Below, piece by piece: positions 61,328-64,000 of a stretch of 64,000 nt of DNA; position 1 is the first letter of the stretch, and every line of letters starts with the position of its first letter. The notes below the pieces were generated by a model, which saw nothing but the letters and a program-made list of their open reading frames with translations, made no database searches and was not told the origin of the DNA. The translations under genes and the position numbers were made by a program. This DNA is from Capnocytophaga felis (GTDB lineage Bacteria; Bacteroidota; Bacteroidia; Flavobacteriales; Flavobacteriaceae), in assembly GCF_009684755.1 (NCBI RefSeq), contig NZ_BLBC01000009.1:136260-200259 (forward strand), written 5' to 3'.

Positions 61328-61972
61328 TTAGCTATTTTTTAATCGTTTAATTGTTTCTATCGGATTTTCCGAATTAAAAACAAAACTTCCTGCCACCAAA
61401 GCATCGGCACCAGCGTCAACAAGTTGTTTGGCGTTTTTATCACTTACACCTCCGTCAACTTCAATTAGGGCTTTAGAATTTGCTTTTGCAATAAGCTCTT
61501 TGGTTTGACGGATTTTTTTATACGTATTTTCAATGAATGATTGCCCTCCAAAACCCGGATTTACACTCATCAGAAGAACTAAATCAATATCTTGGATAAT
61601 ATCTTCCAAAACTAAAACCGGAGTATGCGGATTAAGTGCCACACCAGCTTTCATTCCTTCATTTTTAATAGCCTGAACAGTTCTGTGTAGATGCGTACAA
61701 GCCTCATAATGAACAGTTAATATTTCACTTCCTAATTTCTTAAAAGTGGAGATATAACGGTCAGGATCAACAATCATTAAGTGTACATCCAAAGGTTTTT
61801 GTGTGTGTTTGTTAATCGCATCAAGTACAGGCATTCCGTAAGAGATATTCGGAACAAAAACACCGTCCATTATATCTATATGAAACCAATCGGCTTGACT
61901 TTGGTTAACCATTTCCACATCACGTTGCAAATTTCCAAAATCTGCTGCTAACATTGAAGGTGCTAATATCAT
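61328..61972 (-). CDS. rpe: ribulose-phosphate 3-epimerase
   Basis: A 214-residue TIM-barrel enzyme of the pentose phosphate pathway interconverting ribulose 5-phosphate and xylulose 5-phosphate. LAPSMLAADFGNLQRDVEMV, WFHIDIMDGVFVPNIS, LDVHLMIVDP, VNPGFGGQSF and IEVDGGVSDKNA carry the metal and phosphate sites in the usual order. Standard length. It lies 123 bases downstream of rpoD on the same strand, with an imperfect terminator hairpin between them, and abuts the fucosidase gene at its 3' end. Confidence 0.97.
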   Translation of the reverse strand: MILAPSMLAADFGNLQRDVEMVNQSQADWFHIDIMDGVFVPNISYGMPVLDAINKHTQKPLDVHLMIVDPDRYISTFKKLGSEILTVHYEACTHLHRTVQAIKNEGMKAGVALNPHTPVLVLEDIIQDIDLVLLMSVNPGFGGQSFIENTYKKIRQTKELIAKANSKALIEVDGGVSDKNAKQLVDAGADALVAGSFVFNSENPIETIKRLKNS

Positions 61973-62018
61973 TTCTGTTTTATTTTTGCTTTAAGATAAG
62001 TTTATTTTTAAAAAGAAA

Positions 62019-62066
62019 AAACACAAACTTTCAACCTCTTAAAATTCAGGTTAAAAACTTGTGTTT
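62019..62066 (-). terminator. rpoD terminator
   Basis: An imperfect 20-base stem: AAACACAA at the left (62019-62026) pairs with TTGTGTTT at the right (62059-62066), and AACCT/AGGTT inside, with four mismatches; T-rich run on the minus strand. Confidence 0.6.
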
Positions 62067-62095
62067 ATCTATCATCTACACTATATATCAATTAA

Positions 62096-62956
62096 TTACA
62101 AGTACGTTTTCAAAATTTTGCTTCGGGAAGTATGCTTCAATCGGCGAATTGCTTTTTCCTTGATTTGACGCACACGCTCGCGAGTAAGTTCAAAGGTTTC
62201 CCCGATTTCTTCAAGTGTCATCGCGTGTTGGTCTCCCAATCCGAAGTACAAACGAATTACGTCCGCTTCACGAGGAGTCAATGTTTCCAAAGCTCGTTCT
62301 ATTTCGGTACGTAAAGAATCCAATATCAGCTCTTTATCAGGATTTGGTGACTCACTACTACGCAAAACATCATACAAATTTGAGTCCTCACCTTCTACCA
62401 AAGGAGCATCCATTGAAATGTGACGACCTGCATTCTTCATTGATTCTTTTACGTCATTTACTGACATATCCAACTCCTTAGCAATTTCTTCCGCTGAAGG
62501 AACCCGCTCGTGAGCTTGTTCCAAATAGGCATACATTTTATTGATTTTGTTAATCGAGCCTATTTTATTTAGTGGCAAACGAACGATTCTGGACTGTTCC
62601 GCTAATGCCTGTAAAATAGATTGACGAATCCACCAAACGGCATACGAAATGAATTTAAATCCTCGTGTTTCATCAAAACGCTGAGCAGCTTTTATAAGTC
62701 CAAGATTTCCTTCATTAATTAAATCAGGAAGCGTAAGACCCTGATTTTGATACTGTTTTGCTACTGACACCACGAAACGTAAATTTGCTTTCGTTAGTTT
62801 TTCCAAAGCAATATTATCCCCAGCCTTAATACGTTGTGCCAACTCTACCTCTTCATCGGCTGTAATTAAATCCACCTTTCCAATCTCTTGAAGATATTTA
62901 TCAAGAGAAGCAGTTTCACGATTGGTTACCTGTTTGGTAATTTTTAGTTGTCTCAT
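62096..62956 (-). CDS. rpoD: primary sigma factor RpoD (sigma-A)
   Basis: A 286-residue primary sigma factor, lacking the long region 1.1 of E. coli RpoD as is normal in Bacteroidetes. Region 1.2 [18 protein letters not shown], region 2 with [19 protein letters not shown], region 3, and region 4 with [21 protein letters not shown]-type helix-turn-helix near 240-265. This protein is what should recognise the TTG/TAnnTTTG promoters listed throughout the window. Upstream it faces a divergently placed glycosyltransferase gene. Confidence 0.97.
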   Translation of the reverse strand: MRQLKITKQVTNRETASLDKYLQEIGKVDLITADEEVELAQRIKAGDNIALEKLTKANLRFVVSVAKQYQNQGLTLPDLINEGNLGLIKAAQRFDETRGFKFISYAVWWIRQSILQALAEQSRIVRLPLNKIGSINKINKMYAYLEQAHERVPSAEEIAKELDMSVNDVKESMKNAGRHISMDAPLVEGEDSNLYDVLRSSESPNPDKELILDSLRTEIERALETLTPREADVIRLYFGLGDQHAMTLEEIGETFELTRERVRQIKEKAIRRLKHTSRSKILKTYL

Positions 62957-62992
62957 TTAAAAATTATCCTTATTTTTGTGGTTTCTAAAAAG

Positions 62993-63000
62993 TACTTTTG
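62993..63000 (+). promoter_or_regulatory. -7 element of the glycosyltransferase gene
   Basis: TACTTTTG on the plus strand, 77 bases before the ATG. The nearest TTG upstream leaves a 14-base spacer, shorter than usual. Confidence 0.4.
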
Positions 63001-63077
63001 TAACGATTACAACTCATTTTACGTTATTTGTAGAAAGAAAGTTACAAAAAGAATTAATTTTAACATTAATTTAACTA

Positions 63078-64000
63078 ATGAAGTATTCATTCATTATCCC
63101 TGTATATAACCGCCCTGAAGAAATTGATGAACTTTTAAACAGCATATCAAAACAAACATATGAAGATGATTTTGAAGTAGTTATTATTGAAGATGGTTCT
63201 TCTATTTCTTCGGAAAAGATTTGCAGAAAGTATGCAAATAAGTTGAACATCAACTACATATTTAAGGAAAATACAGGTCCTGGGGCTTCTCGTAATTATG
63301 GGATGCAACGAGCAAAAAATGATTATTTCATAATTTTGGATTCAGATTGCTTATTACCAGAACATTATCTTGAATCTGTTGATGATTTTATTCAAAAAAA
63401 TTATGTAGATTGTTTTGGAGGTCCTGATACTGCCGATGATACTTTCACGGATATTCAAAAGGCAATAAATTACGTAATGACTTCATTATTAACCACTGGA
63501 GGTATTCGAGGGAATAGCAAAAGTGTACAAAAATTTGAACCACGTAGTTTCAATATGGGGCTTTCCCGAAAAGCCTTTGAAGCCACAGAAGGATTTGGAA
63601 AAATACACCCCGGAGAAGACCCTGATTTAGTAATCCGTTTATGGCAGAAAGGATTCAAAACAGCATTTATTGAAGATGCTTTCGTTTATCACAAACGCAG
63701 AATTTCGTGGGCAAAATTCAAAAAGCAAGTTAGTAAATTCGGACAAACACGTGCCATTCTAAATCACTGGTATCCAAACACTAAAAAACTAACGTATTGG
63801 TTACCTCTATGTTTTTCATTAGGGCTTATTCTCTCTGTTTTGTTTGCTTTTTTAGGACGTCCTCAGGGAATTTTTGTTTATGGTTCCTACTTCATTTTTT
63901 TAATGTTGGATAGTGCCAGAACAAATAAAAGTATAAAAATCGGCTTTTTATCTGTTTGGGCTATTTTGGTGCAGTTTTTCAGCTATGGCTTTAGCTTTTT
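63078..64000 (+). CDS. family 2 glycosyltransferase, membrane anchored (C-terminus beyond window)
   Basis: The first 307 residues of a GT-A glycosyltransferase; the gene runs off the right edge. The N-terminal nucleotide-sugar domain shows KYSFIIPVYNRPEEIDELL, VVIIEDGSS, NTGPGASRNYGM and the DxD-type metal site ILDSDCLLP; a GEDPDLVIRLWQKGF stretch near residue 180 holds the likely catalytic base. Two or more membrane helices follow from about residue 240 (LPLCFSLGLILSVLFAFL), so it probably works at the inner membrane on a lipid-linked acceptor for surface polysaccharide or glycolipid. The start ATG at 63078 is clear. Confidence 0.92.
   Translation, partial: MKYSFIIPVYNRPEEIDELLNSISKQTYEDDFEVVIIEDGSSISSEKICRKYANKLNINYIFKENTGPGASRNYGMQRAKNDYFIILDSDCLLPEHYLESVDDFIQKNYVDCFGGPDTADDTFTDIQKAINYVMTSLLTTGGIRGNSKSVQKFEPRSFNMGLSRKAFEATEGFGKIHPGEDPDLVIRLWQKGFKTAFIEDAFVYHKRRISWAKFKKQVSKFGQTRAILNHWYPNTKKLTYWLPLCFSLGLILSVLFAFLGRPQGIFVYGSYFIFLMLDSARTNKSIKIGFLSVWAILVQFFSYGFSF

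Noticed and set aside
1-64000. CRISPR array, rRNA operon, insertion sequence or prophage
   Set aside because: I found no regularly spaced direct repeats, no rRNA sequence, no transposase, integrase or phage structural genes.

Overview
The window is a chromosomal segment of a low-GC flavobacterium, most likely a Capnocytophaga species. Signs of this are the lipoprotein GldH of the gliding machinery, a SusC/SusD glycan-uptake locus, a short 286-residue primary sigma factor (RpoD), many promoters with the Bacteroidetes -7 element TAnnTTTG (some with a TTG about 19 bases upstream), and a three-gene Hen1-Rnl-Pnkp1 RNA repair operon whose family was, as I recall, characterised biochemically from Capnocytophaga gingivalis. 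Genus level is inference; family level is firm.

Layout. 1-7.0 kb: start of mutL (cut by the window edge), a small membrane protein, an azurin-like copper lipoprotein, then ricT-gldH-PBP1A, with murI converging on the last. 7.1-12.5 kb: envelope-assembly operon on the minus strand (DUF6089 protein, uppS, bamA, two OmpH/Skp chaperones, murI). 12.8-20.4 kb: sucC, the RNA repair operon hen1-rnl-pnkp1 behind an unusual cluster of inverted half-sites, and pheT. 20.4-24.8 kb: oxidative-damage block: an ECF sigma factor, a small zinc-finger-like putative anti-sigma factor, a DUF417/RclC-like membrane protein and a methionine-rich MsrA-MsrB lipoprotein in one apparent operon, divergent from a catalase. 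25-34 kb: a PdaC/RsiV-like deacetylase lipoprotein, a TolC-HlyD-permease-permease exporter without an ATPase gene, a Crp/Fnr regulator, a GNAT acetyltransferase and nhaA. 34.5-42.8 kb: two identical tRNA-Glu genes with rpsT, an unknown lipoprotein plus a GH29 fucosidase, a TIGR01777 epimerase, nrdA and der. 42.8-47.3 kb: GH92 mannosidase, deoxyhypusine-synthase-like enzyme, lipocalin-like lipoprotein, and a truncated DUF6261-like remnant. 47.4-56.8 kb: a polysaccharide utilisation locus (SusC, SusD, DUF1735/discoidin lipoprotein, M60 metallopeptidase with BACON domains). 57.5-59.8 kb: four unrecognised small genes resembling an immunity-protein island. 60-64 kb: second GH29 fucosidase, rpe, rpoD and the start of a family 2 glycosyltransferase.

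How it fits together: much of the accessory content (GH29 x2, GH92, SusCD, M60 peptidase) fits feeding on fucosylated and mannosylated host glycoproteins and mucin, while the deacetylase, Msr/sigma, catalase and RNA repair genes look like defences against host or rival-bacterium attack. The best candidates for a new system are the sigma/anti-sigma/RclC/MsrAB module (predicted reactive-chlorine or methionine-oxidation response) and the control region of the RNA repair operon; the RNA repair enzymes themselves belong to a known family. I saw no rRNA, CRISPR array, insertion sequence or prophage.
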